From NCBI GenBank assembly GCA_003427395.1, contig BFEA01000880.1, positions 53,327 to 88,703 of the forward strand: DNA of 35,377 bases, read 5' to 3'. Positions 27,326-35,377 of this stretch are shown piece after piece (the first letter of the stretch is position 1; the number at the start of each line of letters is the position of its first letter). The notes below the pieces were generated by a model. The model did no database searches, was not told the origin of the DNA, and saw only the letters and a list, made by a program, of their open reading frames with translations. Source of the stretch: Chara braunii (Eukaryota; Streptophyta; Charophyceae; Charales; Characeae). Position numbers and translations under genes: made by a program.

Positions 27326-28295
27326 CACCATTGGAACAGCAATGTAGTAGCCCTACTTGCAGTACGCCCGCCCTAATCTACTTCCTACTACCTGTACTCA
27401 TGCTAGCCTCTACCACCGCTCTTGCTGTCCATGTGTCACTCGCCCAATGCCAGCTCAAGACTCTGCTCATACAGGATTTCTCTGCCAACCCCAGGCAAGG
27501 ACCGCCAGCCCCACTACCTACCTTCTTCCCTGACTTCCACACTCGGCCACTCAGCCTACCTGCACCCCGCTATGGCTGGTGCTCCCTACAGCCACCATAG
27601 CCGCTGCTCTCTTTCTTCAGGCACTGCTTTCCTGCTCACTGCACAACAGCACTCACGCCATGCAGCCTCCTGCCCGAATGTACACTGCCCCGTCACCTCC
27701 AGACTTTCTTGCCGGAGGAGACCCACGTCCAGACCCAGTAGGCTGTGCCTGCAGCCTACTGGGACAGTGTGCTGGAGGGGAGGCTGCATCTGCACCGCGT
27801 CCAGACCCAGCAGGTTGTGTGTTGCATGCCCAGTTGGGCGATGTACATATATAGCCAAACCTCCGCAATGTGATGAAAAGGACTGAATGGACAATGCAAT
27901 GCAAGTGGAATCTCAACAAGTAGTGTACATACTGATACATACAAAAATGGTGCTTTGTAGCGCAGTGGAAGACTTAGATATAAGTCCTGACCTGACCGGG
28001 ACTGACCTCGATCACGTAGTGCAAGACAGTGCAGCAGAATGCTAGAATACCAATGACTAGCCCAATCAATGTCGCAACGCAGACCAAACATACATCATCC
28101 TCACCACAAGGTGTGAAGGGGCCTGGCGCTACACACAGGAAGAATGCGCCAGGTCCAGATCATGCACAGACAAAGAGGAGGGAAGCAGACGAAGAAGAGG
28201 GGGAGAGATGGGAATGTCGTCAACACCAAGTCTTCGTTACAAGTCACAAATAATCTCCCGTCAAAGTGTCTGAAGCCCAATGTCGAGTCTGGATC
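27326..28295. other. Unassigned repeat-like segment with perfect hairpin and tRNA-like boxes
   Basis: CCCAGTAGGCTG (27,734-27,745) and CAGCCTACTGGG (27,752-27,763) form a perfect 12-bp inverted repeat with a 6-nt spacer. GTCCAGACCCAG recurs at about 27,728 and 27,801. TAGCGCAGTGGAAG (about 27,958) resembles an A box and GACCTCGATCAC (about 28,005) a weak B box, a possible SINE fragment. The plus strand has TACATATATAG at 27,843-27,853. Part of it (GTGCCTGCAGCCTACTGGGA) resembles 29,106-29,125. Several long-looking frames here have no known domain. Confidence 0.4.
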
Positions 28296-29300
28296 CAAAT
28301 GTCACCAATCCCACTCTCTCGTACTCTGCTGATGCAGTGAAGTCAGGTAGCGAGAGGGTGAGAGGGAGATGGTGGACTGAGAAGAGGAAGAAGAAGAACT
28401 CTCTCTCTCTCTCTCATGTGCCAGGTACTAACCTGTGAAGATGGCGCTGTGCTGCAGGTACCTCGAAGTCGAAGCTGGAGCTATGGCACTGCAGATAAGT
28501 CTCCCTGGTCTCCACCCAATCTCTCTCTCTCTCCAGTACTACTCTAGTGACTACTAGCGCCCAGCGCTGAAGACTACTGCTAACGCTACTACTACAACTG
28601 CAGCGCTCCTCCAGAGTGCTGCTGCCGAATCCTGAAGACTACCTCCTGCCTCCTGAACTGCACGTGAAGTGCCTGGGAAGTCCCTATGAACTATCTGCTG
28701 CCTGCAGGGCGGGCCAGTCCTATATAGTGCTGGCCCGTCCAGGAAGCTGCTCTTGCCAATGCCAAAACGTGCCAGACCCTGGCGTTGAAGCTCAACCAAA
28801 GGTTGTCTTTTAAAACAGGCCCAAAATGACCTGTGCTAAAACCCTGGTCTGGTGCCTAAGTTTCAGGGCAGGTCGATCTTATGAGGGCCTGAAAATGTCC
28901 CTCCGTTTCAGGCTGAAAAGACTCAGGGCCTGGAGGGCCCTGTTTTAGGCTGAAACGACACAGTGCCTGTAGGCCCTTGTTTTCAGGCTTCCAGGCTGAA
29001 ATGACATGGGGCCTGTAGGCCCTTGTTTTCAGGCTTTCAGGCTGAAAAGGACACGAGACTGAAAATGGCTTGTGCAGCCTGTTGCAGGCGCAGCATGTAA
29101 CATTGTGCCTGCGGACTGCTGGGACAGTGACCAGGTCCCAGCTTCTGTACCGAACTGGCAGGCTGGGCCTACCAGTTCGCTACAGGGTCTAACACCTGTC
29201 AACTGACCAAAGGGCCCCTTGTCAGCCATAGGGCCGGTGTCAATTTCCAGGCCCGTCTTCACTTAGGGCGGCCTGGGGCACATTTATGGCAGCAGACATA
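28296..29300 (-). repeat. LTR-like segment of a third element family (tentative)
   Basis: The right end, GCCCGTCTTCACTTAGGGCG (29,252 on) with CTGAGGCCTG, resembles the same region of the element 2 LTRs (CCGCCTTCACTTAGGGCGGG…CAGGCCTGC). The left end on the minus strand reads GGTGACA then TTTGGATCCAGACTCG, like an LTR end followed by a TGG-type primer site, although no tRNA is matched with certainty. A TATATA box sits in a hairpin at 28,707-28,740. No second copy is present, so this would be a solo or partial LTR. Confidence 0.35.
28910..29070. repeat. 46-bp tandem repeat, about 3.5 units
   Basis: Units start AGGCTGAAA at 28,910 (shortened), 28,947, 28,993 and 29,039. The two central units are 46 bp each and nearly identical (CCTGTAGGCCCTTGTTTTCA shared). 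The outer units are partial or diverged. It lies in the LTR-like segment. Confidence 0.88.
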
Positions 29301-29455
29301 GGCCGCTGAGGCCTGAAGCAGGGTTCCTTGTGCAGGGTGTGTGCAGCACACGGCAAAGGAAGGCCTGCTAGGCTGCTACACTGTTTCGTAACATGCACAA
29401 AGGCCGCCGGACTATGGGGAATCGCCAAAGAAATTTAGGCCAGCACCACAAACAC

Positions 29456-29487
29456 AACCGTTGAATACTGTCCTTCGGGACATCCGT

Positions 29488-29519
<32 letters not shown>

Positions 29520-29596
29520 GGCCCCTGCGTAAGGATGACACACATAAATCGAGAAATGGTCCAAAAAAAAAAAAAAAAAAAAACCTTTGAATACTG
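29456..29596 (+). pseudogene. U6 snRNA retrocopy 2 with poly(A) and target-site duplication
   Basis: Bases 29,470-29,562 are close to full-length U6, ending AAATCGAGAAATGGTCC, with an intact ACAGAGA box and GATTAGCATGGCCCC. A 21-nt A run follows (29,563-29,583). TTGAATACTG before (29,461-29,470) and after (29,587-29,596) is an exact duplication. Including AACC and one mismatch it is 15 bp (29,456-29,470 and 29,582-29,596). Poly(A) is not part of a U6 gene, which shows LINE-type retroposition. It is better preserved than copy 1, hence younger. Confidence 0.95.
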
Positions 29597-30606
29597 CCCA
29601 AGGTATCGTCTCACATGTTCTGAACACTAGGGCACACTACATTCAGAAAATGGTTCTTCCAAATCTGGCCCAAGGCAATAGTAGGGGAAGGGAAGATTGC
29701 AGGTCACCCTCAGCAAAACCAAAGTATCCATCGGAGAACAGCACAATGAGATCGAAGGGATAGTAGAAACAGAGATTATGGCCAGCTGGAAGGACTGACT
29801 TCTCAAAATACAGAAGAGCCACAACAAAAAGGAGGAGCAAGTGAAAGCTTCCGAGCAACTATATCCCAATCGGGGAGTCCTAGCTGCCATGGAGCAAGAT
29901 AAGATAAGGTTTAAGAGTTGGCAGGACAGAGGGACTCGGACAGCTTAACAGAACCCAACCGCTCCGTCATGAAGTAAGTAAACAGTTTCCTCAAGACAGA
30001 GACATCAAATCCACTCGGATAATTTCAATAGCGACGAACAGGTCGAATAACTTGCATAGCGAAGAACATCTCGGATAATGTCAATAGCGACGACGCGCAG
30101 TCTTTTCCGGCAACCAGATGTGGGAACTTCTTGAGAAAGAGCTGGACACAGACTCTCGCCGATCTGTCCTAGGGGGACAGACTCCTTTGGATACCTGAAA
30201 GTATCTGAGGGAAGGGCAAGGAATAGAACAGAGGAGAGGAACAACGAGAAATTGGCTGATTCCTGATGTGGCCCATACAAAGACAAAGGTACAGCCATAG
30301 ACGACTGTCCAGTAGGAAGGGAGAAAACATAAAAAGTAACGGGGAAAAGAGAAAGAACAGTCATCAGACAAGCACCTTATCACATAAACCTGAGTTAGGG
30401 GCCGCAGAAGGACCAAGACAGTAGGCGGCAGTGACAGAACTCGAGGGGATCACGAGAAACTCAGGCAGCCAGGTAAGTCTGAGAAGAGCAGCACAGAGGT
30501 GCAGGGTCCGAGAAACACAGCAAACAGCAAAAGTTAGAAACGTTGCGAGAACCACCTTGCAATCCGGACGACGGCACAGTGGCTGGCCACCAAGAGCAGA
30601 CACACT
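29597..30606 (+). other. Probable decayed upstream part of LINE remnant C
   Basis: Only weakly coding-like plus-strand fragments were seen (for example VLAAMEQDKIRFKSWQDRGT near 29,880), with many stops. Position just before a clear zf-RVT segment suggests LINE origin. No RT motif is recognisable. Confidence 0.35.
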
Positions 30607-31109
30607 GATGAGCACTGCACCGCCCCAGGGTGTGGCTGGGTGGAAACCATCCCACATGCCTTTGTTCACTGTTTGGAGGTATCAAAGTTTTGGAGACAGT
30701 GGTTCGATGAGATGAAAGAGAGCCTTCCCCGTGGATGGTCACTGAAAAAGACAATGTGGCTATCCTGTTGGGTACGGTGATGACTGTCAATTGGAAGGAC
30801 AAGGTTCGGTTGTTTGCTGCAGACGCAGTCAGGGGAGCTGTCCTCTGGGCAATATGGACGCTTCGAAATGAGAGAATCAGACAGGGGAAGGAGGTCATAA
30901 TGCTGGTCATAAGAAGTAGGGCGCTAGAGAACCTTCGAGTGGTGCTTCTGGCAGAATATCTGAGATGCAAACAGAAGTCAGGGAGTGACGACAGTAAGTT
31001 CTGGTGGGTGTCAGGAGATTACCCAGGCCCGGTCAAGAACGACCTGGCATCAGGCAGACTGATCTTTGGCTCGACTTTGCAGAAATATGCAGTGGATGTA
31101 GAGGAGTAG
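30607..31109 (+). pseudogene. LINE ORF2 C-terminal remnant C
   Basis: DEHCTAPGCGWVETIPHAFV then HCLEVSKFWRQWFDEMKE is a zf-RVT-type C-x4-C/H-x-C block with the trailing FW. A shift near 30,770 leads to LLGTVMTVNWKDKVRLFAAD, AVRGAVLWAIWTLRNERIRQ, VIRSRALENLRVVLLAEYLR and the stop at 31,107. ALWTIWKRR in the 23-kb LINE and TLWSIWKERC in remnant A occupy the same place as VLWAIWTLRNERI. The copy is 5'-decayed and is a third, more distant LINE lineage. Confidence 0.72.
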
Positions 31110-31126
31110 GGCCCAGGTCACCGTGT

Positions 31127-31184
31127 ACTATAGTTAGTGGTAGTGTTACGGCCTCAGCCAGGGCTCGATCCCTGGTCTGTGGCG
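31127..31184 (+). other. tRNA-like polymerase III promoter remnant
   Basis: TAGTTAGTGGTAGTG resembles an A box and GGGCTCGATCCC a B box, inside CCAGGGCTCGATCCCTGG, which folds as a T arm. A T8 run at 31,210-31,217 could terminate polymerase III. The sequence is too short and ill-folded for a tRNA. It may be a second SINE type or a tRNA-like end of the adjacent LINE remnant. Confidence 0.4.
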
Positions 31185-31217
31185 TACCACCCGCCAGGCT
31201 GCTATTCTATTTTTTTT

Positions 31218-32405
31218 GGAGTTTTTGATCTCCAGTTCCTAACTGTTGGCGCCCTCTGCAGTTAGCGCCCGTTCTCAAATCCCGCCTCTGCCACTTTCGG
31301 ATTTCATACTCGGCACCATCCGGCATTCTGGCGCTCAGGCTCAGACCTTCGATTTTCAGTTCAGCCCCGAGGCAAATTGCACTTTTGCCCTCGGACTCAA
31401 CTCGAGTCCGGTACTTAAGACCGGACTCAAGCTGAGTTCGGGGACTCATTTTTCGGCCTCAGTGCTTGTGCTTCAGTGTGACTTGCTGCAACATTGTGTA
31501 CGGAACCAAGATTGCGACTTTGCGACTTGGCCACTTTGTGTCTGCGTCCGTCGAGTCGTGTCGAGTCCGTGTCGAGTTGAGTGAGTGTGTGTGTGTGCTC
31601 TCACTCCTCTCTCTTCCCCGACCTCGCTGCTCTACCTCCGCCCCGTCACAGGTAGATTCAGATGTGGGGAATAAAGGCCTGTGTATGTAGTACGGCTCCT
31701 GGCGGGGGGGGGGAGGAGGGAGGGGGGCTTGGGCCACCCCTGCAAATAAGGAAGGGAGGGAGGGGGTAGTGCAGAGGAAGATTCATATAAGGAAAAATCT
31801 GAGAGATTGTCAGTAGTGTGTGGGTATGTGGGATCGTTGGGTGCATTTGAATACCAGCGATACAGGGGAACAGTCCGGCGTTTATGGGAGTACAGTGCAT
31901 TTAGGGGATTACAGCAGGGTAGTGGCTTGGGAACAGCGGATCTATGTAGTTGTGAAAGTGTGGGTTCAAACAGGTGAAGGTGAGAGGTGTAGGAGGCTGG
32001 TCCACTGGGGATGGGAGGAGTAAGTGGTAAATAGTGCGGATTGACAATAGTAGTAAACTTCACCTTGGATAAACGATTGTGTGTGAGGGGAAGCCTGGAG
32101 ACTAGAGGCCCCCTAAACAGCCCCCCAGGGACCCACAGTGTGTGCGTCTGGGTATTGAGTAAAGGTTGCCCGGCCACTGTGCGAGACACGGGTGGGGACA
32201 GGCATGCGACACTGCGCAGCCCCTCCAGTTCCCTCCTGCATCGTGTCTAGGGCGACAGGGGTATGAGGCTGTGCCTTTTCTTTGCTCCTTCTCTCCTGCT
32301 GTCCATGCTTGCCTGTGATAAGCAACCAAACTGCTTCCCCCCAGAACAGGTGGGGTGTATGTGTCGTAACTGTCGTTAATAGGGGTGCGCAGAGGTAAAT
32401 CTGTC
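31218..32405. other. Unassigned sequence with hairpins
   Basis: No gene was recognised. GAGTCCGGT (31,404-31,412) and ACCGGACTC (31,420-31,428) are a perfect inverted repeat. CTAACTG/CAGTTAG flank TTGGCGCC near 31,239-31,264. GTGTCGAGT recurs between 31,549 and 31,580, next to a TG run. G-rich tract at 31,703-31,728. Confidence 0.5.
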
Positions 32406-32629
32406 AGGAAGCAATCAATGTTGCCGTCTCAGGATCTCTTGGCCATAACGGAAAGAGGCGTTGAGTATGGGTATGAATGTGAGGGACACTGAACCCGTTT
32501 TTCAGGGGTAAATCCTTTCTGCCGAGGAAGCAATCAATGCCGCTGCCTCCGGGTCTCTTGGCCACAACAGAGTGAAGTGTTGGGTGAGTAAACATGTGAG
32601 AGACGTTGAACCCAGTTTTCAGCAAACAA
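32406..32629. repeat. 118-bp diverged tandem duplication
   Basis: AGGAAGCAATCAATG starts units at 32,406 and 32,525. TCTCTTGGCCA, GTGAG(G/A)GAC and GAACCCGTTTTTCAG/GAACCCAGTTTTCAG follow at matching positions (offset 117-119 bp). Substitutions are frequent, so the duplication is old. The GAACCCGTTTTTCAG part also occurs at 8204. Confidence 0.85.
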
Positions 32630-33431
32630 TTAACTGACTTCTTAGAAAAGAAGAGAAAAAGGATGCTGAGTCTCTTTCCCAGCATCCACCAACAAAAAAT
32701 AGACAAGTAGCCCCTCTATTCACTGAAGAATTACGCTTCTCTCATCTCACTCCCTCAAGGGCGTTCTCTGCCCTCAAGACCCTCTCTTCCTGTGCGCTGA
32801 AGTCCAAGTAACTAACATTGTTCTGCTTCCTTCTTGCAGATGCGGGTCTGAACCGGGCCCGCATCTAGGTGCGGGCCTGAACCTGGCCTCTCTCTCTCTT
32901 GGATCTCGGATACATGCAACACAAAACTCCTTCCGGTTTAGCCCATGGCCAGGAGGCCATCCACAATAGCCAGGTTCAGCCTCATCTTCTCCTCCACACC
33001 ATCTCCCTCTTCTTGAGGCCACTAACACTTCTAGCAGCTTGGCGGCAACGAAGAGTGAGCTGTGACTAACTATGTCCGGCTTCATGCAGTACCAGACAAC
33101 CACAGCATGGCTATCTCTACTGCAATCTACCAGCAGCCTTCAGACCTACCACAGACTTGCTGAAAAAACAATCGCTAAACGGGTCCCAAACTTTCAAAGT
33201 TTCATGCTTGTTTGTCATCTGTGCCAAAACAGCAGACTTATCCTTAAAGCTCCTTCCTTTTGCATCCTAGTCCCCTTGCAAAACTCACACCTATCCACAG
33301 GCAAAGAAGGACATCCAAGCCGAAAAATCCGTAGAAGAACATGGTTTCCTCAGCCCGGAACACACATCTCATCCGTTCTCAGTCTGATTTCGCAGACTTC
33401 GCCCGCTGAGGGTAACAGGTCACTGCTATGA
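32630..33431. other. Unassigned sequence
   Basis: The open frame at 33,072-33,431 (+, 119 codons) shows no known domain and no codon pattern that persuades me it is a gene. AGATGCGGG/CCCGCATCT (32,838-32,866) is a 9-bp inverted repeat. Confidence 0.45.
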
Positions 33432-33556
33432 GGGCGCATACTCACACGAGCCCTTCTGTAGATGTATATGACCGCAGTTATGACCAGACCTAGATGAATC
33501 TAAGCGCAATCTCGCCCTCAGCTTAGTAGAAAAAGTCCTGGTGTGAGTATGCCCCA
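33432..33556. mobile_element. MITE-like element, family M3 (single copy)
   Basis: Left GGGCGCATACTCACAC (33,432-33,447) and right GTGTGAGTATGCCCC (33,541-33,555) are inverted with one extra base. The interior of about 93 bp has no coding. No target duplication was found and there is no second copy here to confirm the ends. Confidence 0.55.
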
Positions 33557-34406
33557 AGTCCTGGCAGGAGCACATGCAATGACACATTTTGTTGGAAACT
33601 GGTGGCACAGAGGATGGAAGATTGGGCCTGGAAATGGATAGAGTGACCTCATGTTTTACCCAGAGAAGCCAATACTCAGACTCCGTTAAACGAGCACTAA
33701 CAAGAGCCACACATTATCGTGCCAAACCTACCAACAGAACAAAACAACGGTGAAAGGCCTTGTCAATCAGAGCTCATGCATTGCTCACCACGCTTTCATG
33801 TGACATCTAGAAATCTGCAAGTTGTTCTGGATGAACATGTGGAATCGACGGTTGTCCCGGAGTTTCACAATCAACCAACAAGGATCTGGATTGATACAAA
33901 GAGGAGTGAGCTTCAGAGGATGGCTGGTAAGATCATTGAGGGGCCGAATTCACCTTCCTGCCAAACATTCCCCTGATCACCTTTCCTTCCACTTTCTCCA
34001 GAAGAGATCTCTTAATTAGACCATTTCCATCCGTCGCTATTGATGAATATCCATCATGATCCTGCAAAGTCAGAACAGGAACAAAATTGAACATACCAAT
34101 GGCCAAAAAAAAAGGGAAATGAAAACCAAATTTGTATTCAGCTGCTAACCTCTGACAATACACCCTAACTGTCAATTGAGAAGTCAGGTAGTTGGAAAGA
34201 AAAAAGGAAAAAAAGAAAGAAAAAAAAGGAAAAAAAAAGAGAAGTCAGATAGTTGAAATTCTGCAGAAAGCGAAGTGTTCAATGTTCATGACATTCATGT
34301 CACAATTTGTGGTGAAAAAACTTACGAGGCAAAAAAAAAGAAAGAAAAAAAGGAAAAAAAAGAAAAGCAACCCACCCAAGCACAATGAATAGTTAAAACT
34401 TAAAAC
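33557..34406. other. Unassigned sequence, A-rich at the right
   Basis: No gene was recognised. Two purine-rich A/G runs (34,191-34,243 and 34,328-34,366) could be degenerate poly(A) tails. Confidence 0.5.
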
Positions 34407-34519
34407 ACTACCGTCTTCACCCAAATAGAACGCCTCGTTATTATAGCTGTATCTGGATAGAAAAGTGCACCAAATACGGCTATAATGAGCGGGCGTTCTA
34501 TTCGGGTGAAGACGGTAGT
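34407..34519. mobile_element. MITE-like element, family M1, well-preserved copy
   Basis: ACTACCGTCTTCACCCAAAT… (34,407-34,434) and its complement at 34,492-34,519 form 28-bp terminal inverted repeats with one mismatch. The TA at each tip (TA-CCGTC…GACGG-TA) could be a TA target duplication as in Tc1/mariner-related MITEs. Inner TTATAGCTGTATCT and TACGGCTATAA extend the symmetry. The second copy is at 25,763-25,879. Confidence 0.9.
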
Positions 34520-34693
34520 ACCTCCGCCAGTGATGGGAAAATAGGTAAAACTGGCAGTTTTCCCAAACTCCTAAAAAAATTGGAGGCCGGGCCCGACGAT
34601 GGCTGCTGATCGGCAGCTGTCGTCTCGTTTCGGCCTCCTAAAAGGTCGGGGGCCCACCCGAGGCCCACTATTTTCCCACTCGCCAAAGGTACT
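34517..34693. mobile_element. Foldback/MITE-like element, family M2
   Basis: AGTACCTCCGCCAGTGATGG with GAAAATAG at the left pairs with CTATTTTCCCACTCGCCAAAGGTACT at the right, imperfectly. Inside, GGAGGCC/GGCCTCC and GACGA..GCTGC/GCAGC..TCGTC add two nested stems, so almost the whole 177 bp folds on itself. It abuts and overlaps the tip of the M1 element by 3 bp. Confidence 0.75.
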
Positions 34694-34942
34694 AGTGGTT
34701 TAAGAGCTCATTTGACAGCCAGGTACAACAAATGTGGGACACAAAAGTGGTGAAATTCAACTGTGTAAGAGTCACCCAGAACTTAACCAATTTCACCCTC
34801 ATACACATGAGCGGAAATCACTCAGACACGTGACTGTGTATCTGATTGGATTACAAGCACACTTGATTGGAAATCAATAATTGCTTCTTCCTGTCACAAT
34901 ACACATGGAATGATCCCCAATCACCCAGAACCATACATGCAA

Positions 34943-35149
34943 GCGCACCTCGTGCGCGAGTTTCCCTACGTCCGGCGCACGAGGTGTGCGGGGAACGGCC
35001 CGACCACCCCCCCCCCCGAAAAAAAAAAAAATGGCAGGGGTTGAAACGACACATCGGAGGCCCCCCGCCAAAATTGTTGCCAAGGCCAAAAAAAATTTTT
35101 TGGGGCCGCGCTCAAGGCCAGAGCGCGAGGTTTCGAATTTTCGAAACCT
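34943..35149. repeat. Cluster of four short palindromes
   Basis: GCGCACCTCGTGCGC (34,943-34,957) pairs with GCGCACGAGGTGTGC (34,975-34,989) with one mismatch. The imperfect palindrome GGCCAAAAAAAATTTTTTGG and on is at 35,084-35,107. GCGCTC/GAGCGC lies at 35,108-35,126. AGGTTTCGAA-TT-TTCGAAACCT (35,128-35,149) is perfect. A C11-A13 homopolymer junction lies between them (about 35,007-35,031). Confidence 0.85.
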
Positions 35150-35377
35150 GTTTCCAGTTGTACTCTGTGTGGGCTTGCCTGGCCTCTTGGGTGGGTGTGT
35201 GGCCTGCGCGGAGTGCCGTTGCGAAGTGCTGCGAAGTGCCGCCCCGTGCTGAAGTGCTGCCGTGCTGCCATGCTGCCGTGCTGCCCTGTGAGGGAGGAGC
35301 TGCCGCCAGTGCCCGGTGAGTATCACCAGCTTCGACCTCCCCTTCATCATCCTCACTGCCTCCTCCTCCTCCTCCTC
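35150..35377. other. GC-rich end of window with CTGCCGTG repeats
   Basis: TGCTGCCGTGCTGCCATGCT and related short GCTGC units occupy 35,230-35,285, and a CCT run ends the window. No gene was recognised. Confidence 0.5.

Noticed and set aside
27422-27886. A 154-codon Cys/Arg-rich protein
   Set aside because: Several overlapping frames of similar length exist on both strands in this GC-rich repeat. None shows a recognisable domain.
31239-31264. Retrovirus-like TGGCGCC primer binding site
   Set aside because: The motif sits between short inverted repeats with no LTR end beside it and no gag or pol following.
33072-33431. A 119-codon plus-strand gene
   Set aside because: No domain, no start or regulatory context, and the frame crosses into an unrelated inverted-repeat element. 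Length is compatible with chance.
1-35377. CRISPR array, prokaryotic operon or prophage
   Set aside because: No repeat-spacer pattern, no ribosome-binding-site-led gene clusters, and all coding similarity is to eukaryotic retroelements.

Overview
This is a eukaryotic, repeat-dominated stretch with no convincing single-copy host protein-coding gene. It holds two chromodomain-type Ty3/gypsy LTR retrotransposons, remnants of plant-type LINEs with RVT zinc-finger tails, a tRNA-derived SINE, two U6 snRNA retrocopies, and several short inverted-repeat (MITE-like) elements. The combination suggests a large streptophyte genome, for example a charophyte alga. That is an inference, because nothing in the window fixes the species. 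Scattered Ns mark a draft assembly.

Layout. 1-~7200: element 1, a Ty3/gypsy element on the minus strand. It is cut by the window at the start of its chromodomain and runs through integrase, RNase H, RT, protease and gag to an unusually long leader, a tRNA-iMet-like primer binding site and a candidate 5' LTR. The leader and LTR carry more than a dozen CCACGTCA-type motifs. 7.4-8.5 kb: a 5'-truncated LINE tail and a minus-strand SINE. 9.4-9.8 kb: GGA and CA microsatellites. 10,550-18,949: element 2, a second Ty3/gypsy element on the minus strand with two recognisable LTRs and a polypurine tract. Its coding part is broken by stops, frameshifts, internal duplications and a local rearrangement. 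19.66-24.29 kb: a plus-strand LINE (endonuclease, RT, zf-RVT), decayed. 24.58-24.77 kb: a SINE with an 11-bp target-site duplication. 25.27-25.43 kb: a U6 retrocopy with an 11-bp duplication. 25.76-25.88 kb: a MITE-like element. 28.3-29.3 kb: an LTR-like, repeat-rich segment. 29.46-29.60 kb: a second U6 retrocopy with poly(A) and duplicated target. 30.6-31.1 kb: a third LINE tail. 32.4-32.6 kb: a 118-bp tandem duplication. 33.4-35.15 kb: a cluster of inverted-repeat elements and hairpins, including a near-perfect second copy of the 25.76-kb MITE.

The most interesting observation is at the gag-pol junction of both Ty3 elements. Gag ends just after its zinc knuckle, pol is open in the -1 frame, and a correctly phased slippery heptamer (C CCA AAA in element 1, G GGA AAC in element 2) is followed, after exactly 11 nt in both, by a hairpin with 5' arm GUAGGAG, a 9-nt loop and a complementary 3' arm. 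The gag UAG lies inside the 5' arm in both. This looks like a conserved programmed -1 frameshift signal, a retrovirus-like arrangement that differs from the single fused gag-pol frame usual for plant chromoviruses.

How the parts relate. The LTR elements would encode their own replication, with chromodomain integrase for targeting, but both copies are dead. The SINE and U6 copies have A-rich tails and 10-15 bp target duplications, as expected of templates mobilised in trans by LINE machinery like that preserved at 19.7-23.8 kb. All coordinates were read by eye and boundaries of degraded elements may be off by several bases.
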